From NCBI GenBank assembly GCA_964458605.1, contig CAYWLS010000007.1:62001-126000 (forward strand): DNA of 64,000 bases, in the 5' to 3' direction. Both the position numbers and the translations under genes were made by a program. Position 1 is the first letter of the stretch. Every line of letters begins with the position of its first letter. The notes below the pieces were generated by a model. That model did not search any database. It was not told the origin of the DNA and saw only the letters and a list, made by a program, of their open reading frames with translations. Source of the stretch: JBBSNV01 sp964458605. GTDB lineage: Bacteria; Pseudomonadota; Alphaproteobacteria; Reyranellales; JAQSWP01. Shown one piece after another: positions 42,216 through 52,907 of this stretch.

Positions 42216-43169
42216 TCAGTAGCCTGCGGCCCGGTCGACCAGGTCGTGCAGGGGTTGTCCGGCGCGCAGGCGGCGGATGTTGTCGGCCAGGCCGGGCGCG
42301 GCGGTGCGCGGGTTGGTCTGGCCCGCGACATGCGGCGTCAGCCGCAGCTTGGGGTGGCGCGAGAACGGATGGTCGGCCGGCAGCGGCTCGGTCTCGAACA
42401 CGTCGAGCGTGGCGCCGCCGAGCTGACCGCCATCCAGCGCCGCCAGCAGGTCGGCCTCGATCACATGGCCGCCGCGGGCGATGTTGACCACATGGGCACC
42501 CCTGGGCAGCAGCGCCAGGGTGCGGGCGTTGAGGATGCCACGGGTTTCGGCGGTCAGCGGCAGCAGGCAGATCAGCACGTCGCTCCGGGTCAGGAACGGC
42601 GCCAATCCGCCCTTGCCGTCGAAGCAGGCGACGCCTTCGATGCGGCGCGGCCGGCGCGCCCAGCCGGCGACGGCGAAGCCCAGCGCGCGATGCGCCTCGG
42701 CCACCCTGGCCCCGATCGCGCCCAGCCCCATCACGCCGACCCGCAAATCGCGCGCCTCGCGCAGCGCCAGCCGGTGCCATTGCCGCGCATGCTGCAGGGC
42801 GTCGTAGCGGTCGCTCTGGCGCAGCACGCGCAGCGAGGCCAGCACGGCGTATTCGACCATCTGCTCGATAATCTGCGGATCGTTGATGCGGGCGATGGGC
42901 AGGCCGGCCGGCAAGGCGGCATCCTTCAGCAGGTGATCGACGCCCATGCCCAGCGACACGATCAGCCGCAGATTGGGCAGGCTGGCCAGCAGGCCGGCGG
43001 GCGGCGCCCAGGCCAGCGCCACGTCGATCTCCGCCAGGCGGCCCGGGACCGGCCCGTTATGCCCGTCGTCGCGCCAATCGTCGCACCAGTCGGTCGGTCC
43101 CAGATGCTGCTCGATCGCCTGCCGCCAGGCGCGGCTGTTGTCCCATTCGCTGATGAAGGCGATGGCCAT
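42216..43169 (-). CDS. ghrA: Glyoxylate/hydroxypyruvate reductase A-like 2-hydroxyacid dehydrogenase
   Basis: A 317-residue NAD(P)-dependent enzyme. VGVMGLGAIGARVAEA is the nucleotide-binding motif; NIARGGHVIEADLLAAL, DVFETEPLPADHPF and the HVAG histidine of the catalytic triad follow. Length and pattern fit GhrA, which reduces glyoxylate and hydroxypyruvate. ATG 43169 lies three bases after the yejF stop, and its ribosome binding site must fall in the GGC-repeat end of yejF, so it depends on yejF translation. Confidence 0.82.
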   Translation of the reverse strand: MAIAFISEWDNSRAWRQAIEQHLGPTDWCDDWRDDGHNGPVPGRLAEIDVALAWAPPAGLLASLPNLRLIVSLGMGVDHLLKDAALPAGLPIARINDPQIIEQMVEYAVLASLRVLRQSDRYDALQHARQWHRLALREARDLRVGVMGLGAIGARVAEAHRALGFAVAGWARRPRRIEGVACFDGKGGLAPFLTRSDVLICLLPLTAETRGILNARTLALLPRGAHVVNIARGGHVIEADLLAALDGGQLGGATLDVFETEPLPADHPFSRHPKLRLTPHVAGQTNPRTAAPGLADNIRRLRAGQPLHDLVDRAAGY

Positions 43170-43172
43170 GCG

Positions 43173-44837
<1,665 letters not shown>

Positions 44838-44852
44838 GGTCGGGATCGGCTC

Positions 44853-45923
44853 CTAGTGCAAGGTCTTGCGCGGGTCGAAGGCGTCGCGCACCCCCTCGCC
44901 GATGAATACCATCAAGGTCAGCATGATGGCGACGGCGAAGAAACTGGTGAAGCCCAGCCAGGGTGCGTAGAGATTGTTTTTGCCCTGCAAAAGCAATTCG
45001 CCCAGCGAGGGCGAGCCCGGCGGCAGGCCCAGGCCCAGATAATCGAGCGATGTCAGCGCCACGGTGGCGCCTGAGGTGATGAAGGGCAGGAAGGTCAGCG
45101 AGGCGGTCATGGCGTTGGGCAGCACATGGCGGCGGATAATAGTGAGGTCGCTTACACCCAATCCCTTGGCGGCGCGCACATAGTCGAAATTGCGCGCGCG
45201 CAGGAACTCCGCCCGCACCAGCCCGACCAGCGCCATCCAGGAGAACAGCAGCATCAGCCCCAGCAGGATCCAGAAGCCGGGGATGAGGATGCTGGAGAGG
45301 ATGATCAGCAGATAGAGCGTCGGCATGCCCGACCAGATTTCGATGAAGCGCTGGAACAGCAGGTCAATCCAGCCGCCGAAATAGCCCTGCACGGCGCCGG
45401 CGGCGATGCCGACGATGGTGCTGAAGAAGGTCAGGATCAGGCCGAACAGCACCGAGATGCGGAAGCCGTAGATCAGCCGGGCCATGACGTCGCGCGACTG
45501 ATCGTCGGTGCCGAGCCAGTTTTGCGCGGTGGGTGGCGAGGGCGGCGGCGAAGGCAGGTCGGTGGCGATCGTCTTGTAGTCGTAGGGAATCAACGGCCAC
45601 AGCATCCAGCCCTTTTCGCGAATGCGCTGGACGACGACGGTGTCCTTGTAGTCGGCTTCGATCGGCAGGTCGCCGCCGAAGGTGGTCTCGTCGTAGTCGC
45701 CGAATACCGGAAAGTAGTAATGCCCATCGTAGGACACGATCAGCGGCCGGTCGTTGGCGACGAATTCGGCGAACAGGCTGAACAGGAACAGCGCGCAGAA
45801 GATGATCAGCGACCAGAAGGCGCGGCGATTGCGTCGGAATATCAGCAGCCGCCGCCGGGTCAGCGGCGTCAGGCGGCGCCGCCTGGCGATCGAGCTGGGC
45901 GCAGGAGCTGCCATGTCGCTCAT
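44853..45923 (-). CDS. yejE: Peptide ABC transporter permease YejE
   Basis: A 356-residue inner-membrane protein from ATG 45923, which overlaps the yejB stop as ATGA. TM1 lies at about residues 36-56; a large periplasmic loop between TM1 and TM2 contains the YFPVFGDYDETTFGGDLP stretch typical of YejE; five more helices follow the NWLGTDDQSRDVMAR entry motif of dipeptide permeases. The EAA coupling loop is near AAKGLGVSDLTIIRRHVLPN. Confidence 0.92.
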   Translation of the reverse strand: MSDMAAPAPSSIARRRRLTPLTRRRLLIFRRNRRAFWSLIIFCALFLFSLFAEFVANDRPLIVSYDGHYYFPVFGDYDETTFGGDLPIEADYKDTVVVQRIREKGWMLWPLIPYDYKTIATDLPSPPPSPPTAQNWLGTDDQSRDVMARLIYGFRISVLFGLILTFFSTIVGIAAGAVQGYFGGWIDLLFQRFIEIWSGMPTLYLLIILSSILIPGFWILLGLMLLFSWMALVGLVRAEFLRARNFDYVRAAKGLGVSDLTIIRRHVLPNAMTASLTFLPFITSGATVALTSLDYLGLGLPPGSPSLGELLLQGKNNLYAPWLGFTSFFAVAIMLTLMVFIGEGVRDAFDPRKTLH

Positions 45924-47020
45924 CAACCGCGCCTCTCGAAATCGATGCGCGGGTCGACGAACATATAGGTGAGATCCGATATCAAGGTGATCAGCAGGCC
46001 CATCAGGGTGAACAGATAGAGCGTGCCGAACATCACCGGATAATCGCGCTTGATGGCCGACTCGAAGCCCAGCAGGCCGAGCCCGTCGAGCGAGAAGATG
46101 ATCTCGATCAGCATCGAGCTGCCGAACAGAATGCTCAGGAACGCGCCGGGGAATCCGGCGATCACCAGCAGCATGGCGTTGCGGAATACGTGACCGTACA
46201 GAACCCGATTTTCGCCCAGACCCTTGGCGCGGGCGGTGACCACGTACTGCTTGGAGATCTCGTCGAGAAACGAGTTCTTGGTCAGCAGGGTCAAGGTGGC
46301 GAAGCCGCCGATGCTCATGGCGGTAATGGGCAGCACCATGTGCCACAGATAGTCGAGCACCTTGCCGATCAGCGGCAACTGGTCCCAGCCTTCCGAAGTC
46401 AAGCCGCGCAATGGGAACCAGTGCAAGAAGTTGCCGCCGGCGAACAGCACGATCAGCAGAAGGCCGAGCACGAATGAGGGTATCGCATTGAGCCCGATTA
46501 TGATGCTGGTGGTGATCACGTCAAAGCGCGAACCGTCTCTCACCGCCTTGCGAATGCCGAGCGGAATGGAGATCAGGTAGGCGATCAGGGTGGTCCAGAT
46601 GCCGATGGACGCCGACACCGGCAACTTCTCGATCAGCAAGTGGAACACCGAGGTGTCGCGGAAATAGGACTTGCCGAGGTCGAAGCGCAGGTAGTTGCCG
46701 AGCATCAGCCAGTAGCGTTCCAGCAGCGGCTTGTCGAAGCCGAACTGCCTCTTGATCTGCTCGACGAATTCGGGCGGCAGGCCGCGCGCGCCGCGATAGC
46801 CGGAATTGTCGCTGCTGACCGAGACGTTGCCGCGCTGGCCCGTATCGGCGCCGGGGCCGGTGAGCCCGGCAGTGGCGCTGGCGCCCTTGCCGCGCAACTC
46901 CGACAACACCTGCTCCACTGGTCCTCCTGGCGCCAGCTGCACCACCAAGAAATTGATGGTGATGATGCCGAACAGGGTCGGCACCAGCAGCAGCAGGCGG
47001 CGGATGATATAGGCCAGCAT
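45923..47020 (-). CDS. yejB: Peptide ABC transporter permease YejB
   Basis: A 365-residue membrane protein. It begins MLAYIIRRLLLLVPTLFGI, typical of DppB/OppB-type permeases, and then carries a long hydrophilic loop with a GGPVEQV entry, longer than in DppB, as in YejB. The coupling loop TARAKGLGENRVLYGHVFRN matches the family. It is nine bases downstream of yejA and overlaps yejE by one base. Confidence 0.92.
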   Translation of the reverse strand: MLAYIIRRLLLLVPTLFGIITINFLVVQLAPGGPVEQVLSELRGKGASATAGLTGPGADTGQRGNVSVSSDNSGYRGARGLPPEFVEQIKRQFGFDKPLLERYWLMLGNYLRFDLGKSYFRDTSVFHLLIEKLPVSASIGIWTTLIAYLISIPLGIRKAVRDGSRFDVITTSIIIGLNAIPSFVLGLLLIVLFAGGNFLHWFPLRGLTSEGWDQLPLIGKVLDYLWHMVLPITAMSIGGFATLTLLTKNSFLDEISKQYVVTARAKGLGENRVLYGHVFRNAMLLVIAGFPGAFLSILFGSSMLIEIIFSLDGLGLLGFESAIKRDYPVMFGTLYLFTLMGLLITLISDLTYMFVDPRIDFERRG

Positions 47021-47029
47021 GGCGCGGCG

Positions 47030-48907
47030 CTATTTGCCCGCCCCGCCGGCCTTGCGGCCCTCAAGCGCCGTCGCCCTGGCCTTGTCGAACCACCAGGTGT
47101 CGAGCGGCAGCCGGGCGTATTTGGGTGGCGTCTTGGGGTGGTCGAATTTGTCCCAGTACGCCACCCAGGTGGCCGGCAGATACCAATTGGGAATGACGTA
47201 GTAGTTCCACAGCAGCACGCGATCGAGCGCATGGGTGCGCGCGACCAGCGATGCGCGGGTCTGGGCGCCGATCACCAGGTCGATCAGCTGGTCGATCGCC
47301 CTGTTCTTGATGCCGATGCTGTTGCCGCTGCCCTGTTGGTCGGCAGCCGCGCTGCTCCAGAAGTCGCGCTGTTCGTTGCCGGGCGACTCCGATTCCGGGA
47401 AGCTGTCGACGACCATGTCGAAGTCGAACGCTTCATAGCGGCGCAGATACTGCGCCGCGTCGACCTTGCGCACCTGCACCTCGATGCCCAGCCGCTCGAG
47501 CTGCTGGGCGAAGGGCAGCGAGATGCGCTCCCAGGTCGGATCGTTGATCAGGATCTCGACCTGCATCGGCTCGCCGGTCTTGACGTTGGTCAGCTTCTTG
47601 GTCTTGCGATCGATCTCCCAGCCCGCTTCCTTGAACAGTTCCAGCGCGGCGCGCAGCCCGGCGCGGTTCTCGCCCGAGCCGTCGGTCGCCGGCAGGGCGA
47701 AGGGCTTGGTGAACACCTCGTCGGGCACCTCGCCGCGCAGCTTCTCCAGGATCTCCAGCTCCTCGCCCTTGGGCAGGCCGCTGGAAGCCAGTTCGGAATT
47801 GCTGAAGTAGCTGCTGGAGCGGGTGTATTTGCCGTAGAACAGGTTCTTGTTGGCCCATTCGAAATCGAACAGCTGGTTGAAGGCCATGCGCACGCGCCGG
47901 TCCTGGAACTTGGGCTTGCGCAGGTTGAAGATGAAGGCCTGCATGCCCTGGTCGATGCTGTTGGGGATCTCGTCCTTCTTGATCAGCCCGTCGCGTACGG
48001 CCGGGATGTCGTAGCCGATCGCCCAGTTGCGCGAAATGTTCTCCTGGCGGATGTCGAGCTGGCCGGCCTTGAAGGCCTCGAACATGACCGAGGTATCGCG
48101 GAAATATTCGTAGCGGATGGTTTGGAAGTTCGACCGGCCGCGATTGAGCCACAGATCCTTGCCCCAGTAGTTGGGATCGCGTTCCAGCACGATGCTGCGC
48201 GGCGAATCGAAGCGCGCCACCTTGTAGGGGCCGCTGCTGAGCGGCGGCTCCAGCGTGGTCTCGTCGAACTTGCGCTTCTCCCAGTAATGCTTGGGCAGGA
48301 TCGGCAGCTCGCCGATGATCAGCGGCAGCTCGCGGTTTTGGCTGGTGTTGAAGGTGAACTTGACCTTGCGCTCGCCCAGCTTCTCGGCCTTCTCGACGCT
48401 GGCGTAATACAGCCGGTAGTTGGGCCGGCCTTTCTCCTTGAGGATGTCGAAGGAGAACACCACGTCGTCGGCGGTGACCGGCTGGCCGTCCTGCCAGCGC
48501 GCCTCGGGCCGCAGGTTGAAGATCACCCAGGAGCGGTCGGGCGGCATCTCGACGCTTTCGGCCAGCAGGCCGTATTCGGCGAAGGGTTCGTCCTGCGACT
48601 GGTAGAGCAGGGTCTCGGCGCCGGCGCCGGCGCCGGGATTGCCCTTGATGATGTAGGGGTTGAACGAATCGAAGGTGCCGACCACGCCGACGCGGATCTC
48701 GCCGCCCTTGGGCGCGTCGGGGTTGACGTAGCCCAGCTGCTTGGCGTCGGGACCGTATTTCAGGTCGCCGTACATCGACAGGCCATGGCCGACATAGTTG
48801 CGCTTGTCGCCGGGTTCGTACTTCACCGCATCCTCGGCATAGGCGGCCATGGCCAGCAGCCCCAAGGCCAGACCAAAGCCGGCGGCGACCCATTTCACGA
48901 CGCGCAT
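47030..48907 (-). CDS. yejA: Peptide ABC transporter substrate-binding protein YejA
   Basis: A 625-residue periplasmic binding protein from ATG 48907. Residues 1-24 are a signal peptide (ending AAYAED). The mature part is the SBP_bac_5 fold: HGLSMYGDLKYGPD near the start and FNPYIIKGNPGAGAGAETLLYQSQDEPFAEYGLLAE are typical of YejA. In E. coli and rhizobia YejABEF imports microcin C and other peptides; peptide uptake is the expected job here. It is the first gene of the operon. Confidence 0.92.
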   Translation of the reverse strand: MRVVKWVAAGFGLALGLLAMAAYAEDAVKYEPGDKRNYVGHGLSMYGDLKYGPDAKQLGYVNPDAPKGGEIRVGVVGTFDSFNPYIIKGNPGAGAGAETLLYQSQDEPFAEYGLLAESVEMPPDRSWVIFNLRPEARWQDGQPVTADDVVFSFDILKEKGRPNYRLYYASVEKAEKLGERKVKFTFNTSQNRELPLIIGELPILPKHYWEKRKFDETTLEPPLSSGPYKVARFDSPRSIVLERDPNYWGKDLWLNRGRSNFQTIRYEYFRDTSVMFEAFKAGQLDIRQENISRNWAIGYDIPAVRDGLIKKDEIPNSIDQGMQAFIFNLRKPKFQDRRVRMAFNQLFDFEWANKNLFYGKYTRSSSYFSNSELASSGLPKGEELEILEKLRGEVPDEVFTKPFALPATDGSGENRAGLRAALELFKEAGWEIDRKTKKLTNVKTGEPMQVEILINDPTWERISLPFAQQLERLGIEVQVRKVDAAQYLRRYEAFDFDMVVDSFPESESPGNEQRDFWSSAAADQQGSGNSIGIKNRAIDQLIDLVIGAQTRASLVARTHALDRVLLWNYYVIPNWYLPATWVAYWDKFDHPKTPPKYARLPLDTWWFDKARATALEGRKAGGAGK

Positions 48908-49046
48908 GGCAACTCCCTGTCGGTTGGCTTGACCCTACGGAAAAAGCGGCGGGGATTGAAGCGACTTTCCCGGCCGGGCGGGGGACTAGGTGGCCGCAGA
49001 TTCGGGCGGAATTCCGGCGCTGGCGGCGCCGAGGGGCGATCGCCGC

Positions 49047-49814
49047 TCAGGGGCCGAGCAGCGCCAGGGTCTGGGCGTGGCAGGCCCGGTCGCCGGCCGC
49101 CACCACGCGGCCGTCGCTGCCCAGGCCCAGCGCCTTGCCCTGCCAATCGGTCATGATGCCGCCGGCGCCCTCGACCACCGGCACCACGGCGCAATAGTCG
49201 TAAGGCTGCAGCGAGGCCTCGACCACCAGGTCGGCCAGGCCCAGCGCCAGCAGGCCGTAGGCGTAACAGTCGCCGCCGAAACGCGGCTGGCGCACCGCCT
49301 TGCGCAGCCGGTCGTAGCGCGGCGCATCGGCGCCCTGGAACATGTCCGGCGCAGTGGAATAGAGGAACGCCTTGTCGACGGTGGGACAGCTACGGCTGGC
49401 CAGCCTCTGGCCGTTCAGGGTCGTGCCCTGGCCTTCGATGCCCAGCCAGCGCTCCTTGAGGATCGGCTGGTCGATGATGCCCAGCACCGGCCTGCCCCGG
49501 CGCAGCAGGCCGATCAGCACGCCGAAGATCGGCATGCCGGTAATGAAGGCGCGCGTGCCGTCGATCGGATCGAGCACCCAGACGAATTCGGCGTCGGTGC
49601 GCTCCTGGCCGTGCTCCTCGCCATAGATGCCGTCCTGCGGCCGGCGCCGGGCGATCAGCTCGCGCATCGCCGCCTCGGTCTCGCGGTCGGCGATGGTGAC
49701 GGGCGACTGGTCGGGTTTGACGTCCACGCCGACCGGGGTGCGGAAATAGCGCCGCACAACCTGGCCCGCGGCGTCGGCCAGTTCGTGCGCCAGGGAAATC
49801 AGCGTCCGGTCCAT
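49047..49814 (-). CDS. hisN: Histidinol-phosphatase (inositol monophosphatase family)
   Basis: A 255-residue Mg-dependent phosphatase. GEE (65-67) and DPIDGT (82-87) are the metal-binding motifs of the IMPase family; a third site, YDYCAVVPVVEGAGG, has the typical aspartate. Length and motif spacing suggest the HisN branch, which dephosphorylates histidinol phosphate in many alphaproteobacteria, but inositol monophosphatase activity cannot be excluded. A terminator for the upstream cycM lies between them. Confidence 0.8.
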   Translation of the reverse strand: MDRTLISLAHELADAAGQVVRRYFRTPVGVDVKPDQSPVTIADRETEAAMRELIARRRPQDGIYGEEHGQERTDAEFVWVLDPIDGTRAFITGMPIFGVLIGLLRRGRPVLGIIDQPILKERWLGIEGQGTTLNGQRLASRSCPTVDKAFLYSTAPDMFQGADAPRYDRLRKAVRQPRFGGDCYAYGLLALGLADLVVEASLQPYDYCAVVPVVEGAGGIMTDWQGKALGLGSDGRVVAAGDRACHAQTLALLGP

Positions 49815-49849
49815 CGTCGGCGATAGTGCGGGGCAGCGCCGCCGGCCGC

Positions 49850-49880
49850 AAACGAAAACGGGACGGCAGAGCCGTCCCGT
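49850..49880 (-). terminator. Intrinsic terminator after cycM
   Basis: On the minus strand, ACGGGACGGC and GCCGTCCCGT form a perfect ten-base stem with a three-base loop, followed by TTTTCGTTT. It lies 25 bases beyond the cycM stop and before hisN. Confidence 0.85.
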
Positions 49881-49905
49881 CCGAATGTCGCGTCTGGCGC
49901 GCCGA

Positions 49906-50457
49906 CTACTTGGACGGCAGCGGCGGCGGATTGTCGTTCTGGGTGCGCAGGAAGGCGATGATGTCGGCGCGTTCCTTGGCGTTGGGCAGACCGGCGAAGG
50001 CCATCTTGGTGCCCTTCACGAAACCCTGCGGCTTGGTGATGAACTCGTTGATGGTCTCGTAGTCCCAGCTGCCGCCCTTGGCCTGCATGGCGCTGGAATA
50101 GCTGAAGCCCTCGTGGCTGGCGCGCTGCCGGCCGACGATGTTCCACAGATCCGGGCCGGTCTTGTTGGGGCCGCCCTTGGCCGCGGTGTGGCAGGTGCTG
50201 CAGCGCTTGTTGAAGTCGGCTTCGCCCTTCTTCGCATCGGCGGCCGCGAGCAGCGGGCCGATCGGTTCGGGTGCGGCATCGGCGGCGGGGGCCGCGGCGC
50301 CCGCGGCGCCGCCGGTCGACGGCTCGACCGCGGCGAAGACCGGCTTGAGAGGCGGCTCGGGTTCGACCAGCCCGTGGGCGATCTTGCCCACCACCATCAT
50401 GAACAGCCCGGCGGCCAACACCGCGCCGGCAATCTTGTTCAGTTCGAAGGAATCCAT
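49906..50457 (-). CDS. cycM: Membrane-anchored cytochrome c, CycM type
   Basis: A 183-residue protein from ATG 50457 (an upstream ATG at 50499 is less like the family). The N-terminus MDSFELNKIAGAVLAAGLFMMVVG is the uncleaved membrane anchor of CycM/cytochrome c552 proteins; an Ala/Pro-rich linker leads to the heme site CSTCH (86-90) and the axial Met in KGTKMAFAGL. It carries electrons from the bc1 complex to an aa3-type oxidase in alphaproteobacteria. It is divergent from kdsB, the usual arrangement. Confidence 0.92.
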   Translation of the reverse strand: MDSFELNKIAGAVLAAGLFMMVVGKIAHGLVEPEPPLKPVFAAVEPSTGGAAGAAAPAADAAPEPIGPLLAAADAKKGEADFNKRCSTCHTAAKGGPNKTGPDLWNIVGRQRASHEGFSYSSAMQAKGGSWDYETINEFITKPQGFVKGTKMAFAGLPNAKERADIIAFLRTQNDNPPPLPSK

Positions 50458-50707
50458 AAGCTCCGCCCCGATCGGAAAATTCACAATTGTCTTGGGCATC
50501 TACCACATGGCGGGCCGGGGCAGTAGTATCGAAACGCCGCAGGTTGAGCCGCCTGCCGCCGGTCCACGCTATGGCCGGGCCGGCAGCCGCCAGACCGGGC
50601 GCGACCTAACGCCGCAGTACCGGCGCAACCTGCCGTAATCGCTGGGGAATTCGGCACAGTCGCTCCTGCAACACCGCCCGTCCCCGCAGCGCCACAGACC
50701 CTTTGCC

Positions 50708-51442
50708 ATGTCCCGTCCGATCGTCCTCATTCCCGCCCGTCTGGCCGCCACGCGGCTGCCCAACAAACCGCTGCTCGACATCGCCGGCCAGCCGATGATC
50801 GTGCAGGTGTGGCGGCGCGCCATGGAAGCCGATATCGGCCCGGTGGCGGTGGCTGCCGGCGAGCCGGCGATCGTCGAGGCGGTGACGGCGGCCGGCGGCC
50901 GGGCGGTGCTGACCAGGCCCGACCATCCGTCCGGCTCCGATCGCATCTTCGAGGCGCTCGACCTGCTCGATCCCGACGGCCGACACGACGTGGTGGTCAA
51001 TGTGCAGGGCGACCTGCCGACGCTCGATCCGCGCGCGGTCAAGGACGCGCTGCTGCCGCTGCAGGACAGCGCGGTCGATATCGCCACCCTGGTAGCCGAG
51101 ATCCGGACCGAGGAGGAGCGCGTCGCCAGCCAGGTAGTCAAATGCGCCGTGGCCTTCGCCCCCGGCCGGCGCGTCGGTCGCGCCCTCTATTTCAGCCGGC
51201 TGCCGGTGCCGTGGGGCGAGGGCAAGCTGTGGCACCATATCGGCCTCTATGCCTATCGCCGCGCTGCGCTGGGACGCTTCGTCGCGCTGCCGCCCAGCCC
51301 GCTCGAACTGCGCGAGAAACTCGAGCAGTTGCGCGCCCTGGAAGCGGGCATGCGCATCGATGCCTGTTCGGTTGACGTGGTTCCGCTCGGTGTCGATACT
51401 CCGGCCGACCTCGAAAAGGCCCGCGCCGCCTTGGCGCGCTGA
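50708..51442 (+). CDS. kdsB: 3-deoxy-manno-octulosonate cytidylyltransferase
   Basis: A 244-residue enzyme. The N-terminal PARLAATRLPNKPL is the CTP-binding signature, and VVNVQGDLP is the metal-binding motif. It makes CMP-Kdo for the lipopolysaccharide inner core, so the organism is Gram-negative with Kdo. It precedes pheA by 26 bases, as in many alphaproteobacteria. Confidence 0.93.
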   Translation: MSRPIVLIPARLAATRLPNKPLLDIAGQPMIVQVWRRAMEADIGPVAVAAGEPAIVEAVTAAGGRAVLTRPDHPSGSDRIFEALDLLDPDGRHDVVVNVQGDLPTLDPRAVKDALLPLQDSAVDIATLVAEIRTEEERVASQVVKCAVAFAPGRRVGRALYFSRLPVPWGEGKLWHHIGLYAYRRAALGRFVALPPSPLELREKLEQLRALEAGMRIDACSVDVVPLGVDTPADLEKARAALAR

Positions 51443-51468
51443 TCGCAATCCTCCAGCGGGAATCCGTC

Positions 51469-52350
51469 ATGTCCACGTCCAATCCGGCGCGCAGCATCGC
51501 TTTCCAGGGCGAACCCGGCGCCAATTCCGATATCGCCTGCCGCGCGGTCTATCCGCGCATGACGCCGCTGCCCTGCCGCACCTTCGAGGACGCCTTCGCC
51601 GCCCTGCGCGAGAAGCGCGCGGCGCTGGCCATGATCCCGATCGAGAATTCGGTCGCCGGCCGCGTCGCCGACATCCATTCGCTGATGCCCAATTCGGGCA
51701 TGCACATCATCGGCGAGCATTACCAGCGGGTCGAGCACTGCCTGGTGGCGACCAAGGATGCCAGCCTCAAGACCATCAAAGTGGTGCGCAGCCACGTCCA
51801 CGCGCTGGCGCAATGCCGCAACATCATCCGCAAGCTGAAGCTGAAAGCCATCGTCGCGGCCGACACCGCCGGCGCGGCGCGCGAGATCTCCGAACTCAGC
51901 GACCCCACGGTGGCGGCGATCTCCTCCAGCCTGGCGGCGAAGATCTATGGCCTGCAGATCCTCAAGAGCAATATCGAGGACGCCGACCACAACACCACCC
52001 GCTTCGTGATCTTCTCGCGCACGCCCAAGCAGCCCAAGCCGGGCGCGGGACCGTGCATGACCAGCTTCGTGTTTCGCGTGCGCTCGGTGCCGGCGGCGCT
52101 CTACAAGGCGCTGGGCGGCTTCGCCACCAACGGCGTCAACATCACCAAGCTGGAAAGCTATATCAGCGGCGCCGGCTTCGAAGTGGCCGAGTTCTACGCC
52201 GAGATCGAGGGCCACCCCAAGGACAAGAACGTGGTGCTGGCGATGGAGGAGCTGCGCTTCTTCTCGCGCGAGGTGCGCATCATCGGCGTCTATCCGGCCA
52301 ACAAGTTCCGCCGCCAGGGCTGGGACGAGCCCAAGACGACCGGGGCTTGA
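51469..52350 (+). CDS. pheA: Prephenate dehydratase
   Basis: A 293-residue enzyme with a catalytic domain (1-180) and a C-terminal ACT domain that binds phenylalanine (SFVFRVRSVPAALYKALGGFATNGVN, 200-230). FQGEPGANSD at the start and DHNTTRFVIF with the catalytic Thr-Thr-Arg are the signatures. It makes phenylpyruvate from prephenate. There is no chorismate mutase domain. No leader peptide is visible before it. Confidence 0.93.
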   Translation: MSTSNPARSIAFQGEPGANSDIACRAVYPRMTPLPCRTFEDAFAALREKRAALAMIPIENSVAGRVADIHSLMPNSGMHIIGEHYQRVEHCLVATKDASLKTIKVVRSHVHALAQCRNIIRKLKLKAIVAADTAGAAREISELSDPTVAAISSSLAAKIYGLQILKSNIEDADHNTTRFVIFSRTPKQPKPGAGPCMTSFVFRVRSVPAALYKALGGFATNGVNITKLESYISGAGFEVAEFYAEIEGHPKDKNVVLAMEELRFFSREVRIIGVYPANKFRRQGWDEPKTTGA

Positions 52351-52370
52351 CCGGCGACTAAGCTTTGCCC

Positions 52371-52662
52371 GGGGAGGTCGAGCCGGTCTTTCTTTTCGGA
52401 TGCAACGATCGCTTTGGCGCGTCGTTCATCTTGGTCTGCCAGCCCGGACCCATGGCGCGGAAGCTGCGCACGACGTCGGCGTCAAGCCGTAGCGTGATCT
52501 GTTGCTTGGGCTGTTCCAATTCGGGTCGCCCCCGCTTTGCGGGTCTGACCAGCTTGCCGTCCTTGTAAATTGCCGCGCTCGAACCAGGCCGCCGTCAATT
52601 CGGGCGCGTCGTTCTCATCCAAGGATTTTGGAGAATCTTTTCGCTTCCGTTGGCTTTTCTCA
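52371..52662 (-). pseudogene. brnA: Frameshifted BrnA antitoxin remnant
   Basis: Three reading frames together spell a BrnA-like protein: SPKSLDENDAPELTAAWFE, then AAIYKDGKLVRPAKRGRP continuing into QQITLRLDADVV and GPGWQTKMND, then AIVASEKKDRLDLPG. Breaks lie near 52655-52658 (a short A run on the minus strand), near 52577 and near 52417. Without repair no complete antitoxin can be made. The DNA-binding ribbon-helix-helix (TLRLDADVV, RSFRAMGPGWQTKMN) is in the middle frame. It follows brnT, the normal order. Confidence 0.75.
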
Positions 52663-52906
52663 TCGAGATGACGCGCTTGTCGATGCCACGTGGCGTCCAG
52701 ACGAGAACGACAGGCGCTTGGTCGAGCAGACCGATGGTTAGGTAACGATCTTCGCCATGGTCGAAGCGGTCATCGATATTTTCGATGTAACTACCGTGGC
52801 CAAAAACTTTTTCCGCGTCTGCAAAGTCCAGACCGTGCTCGCGCAACGTCCTTCGTCTTGTTGCCTCGCCGTGGACGATCGCTATTACAGAAAATCGTAA
52901 ATTCAA
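52595..52906 (-). CDS. brnT: BrnT family toxin, possibly altered at the C-terminus
   Basis: A 103-residue protein from TTG 52906 with GGAG four bases upstream. TLREHGLDFADAEKVFGHGS and DDRFDHGEDRYLTIGLLD are the BrnT core (RNase fold of the RelE type). VISMRKANGSEKIL keeps the RKAN end, but the last 20 residues are unusual because of the frame change that also breaks brnA. The gene starts two bases after the OYE stop. The antitoxin is broken, so the toxin may also be inactive or controlled by another BrnA elsewhere. Confidence 0.75.
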   Translation of the reverse strand: MNLRFSVIAIVHGEATRRRTLREHGLDFADAEKVFGHGSYIENIDDRFDHGEDRYLTIGLLDQAPVVLVWTPRGIDKRVISMRKANGSEKILQNPWMRTTRPN

Positions 52907-52907
52907 G

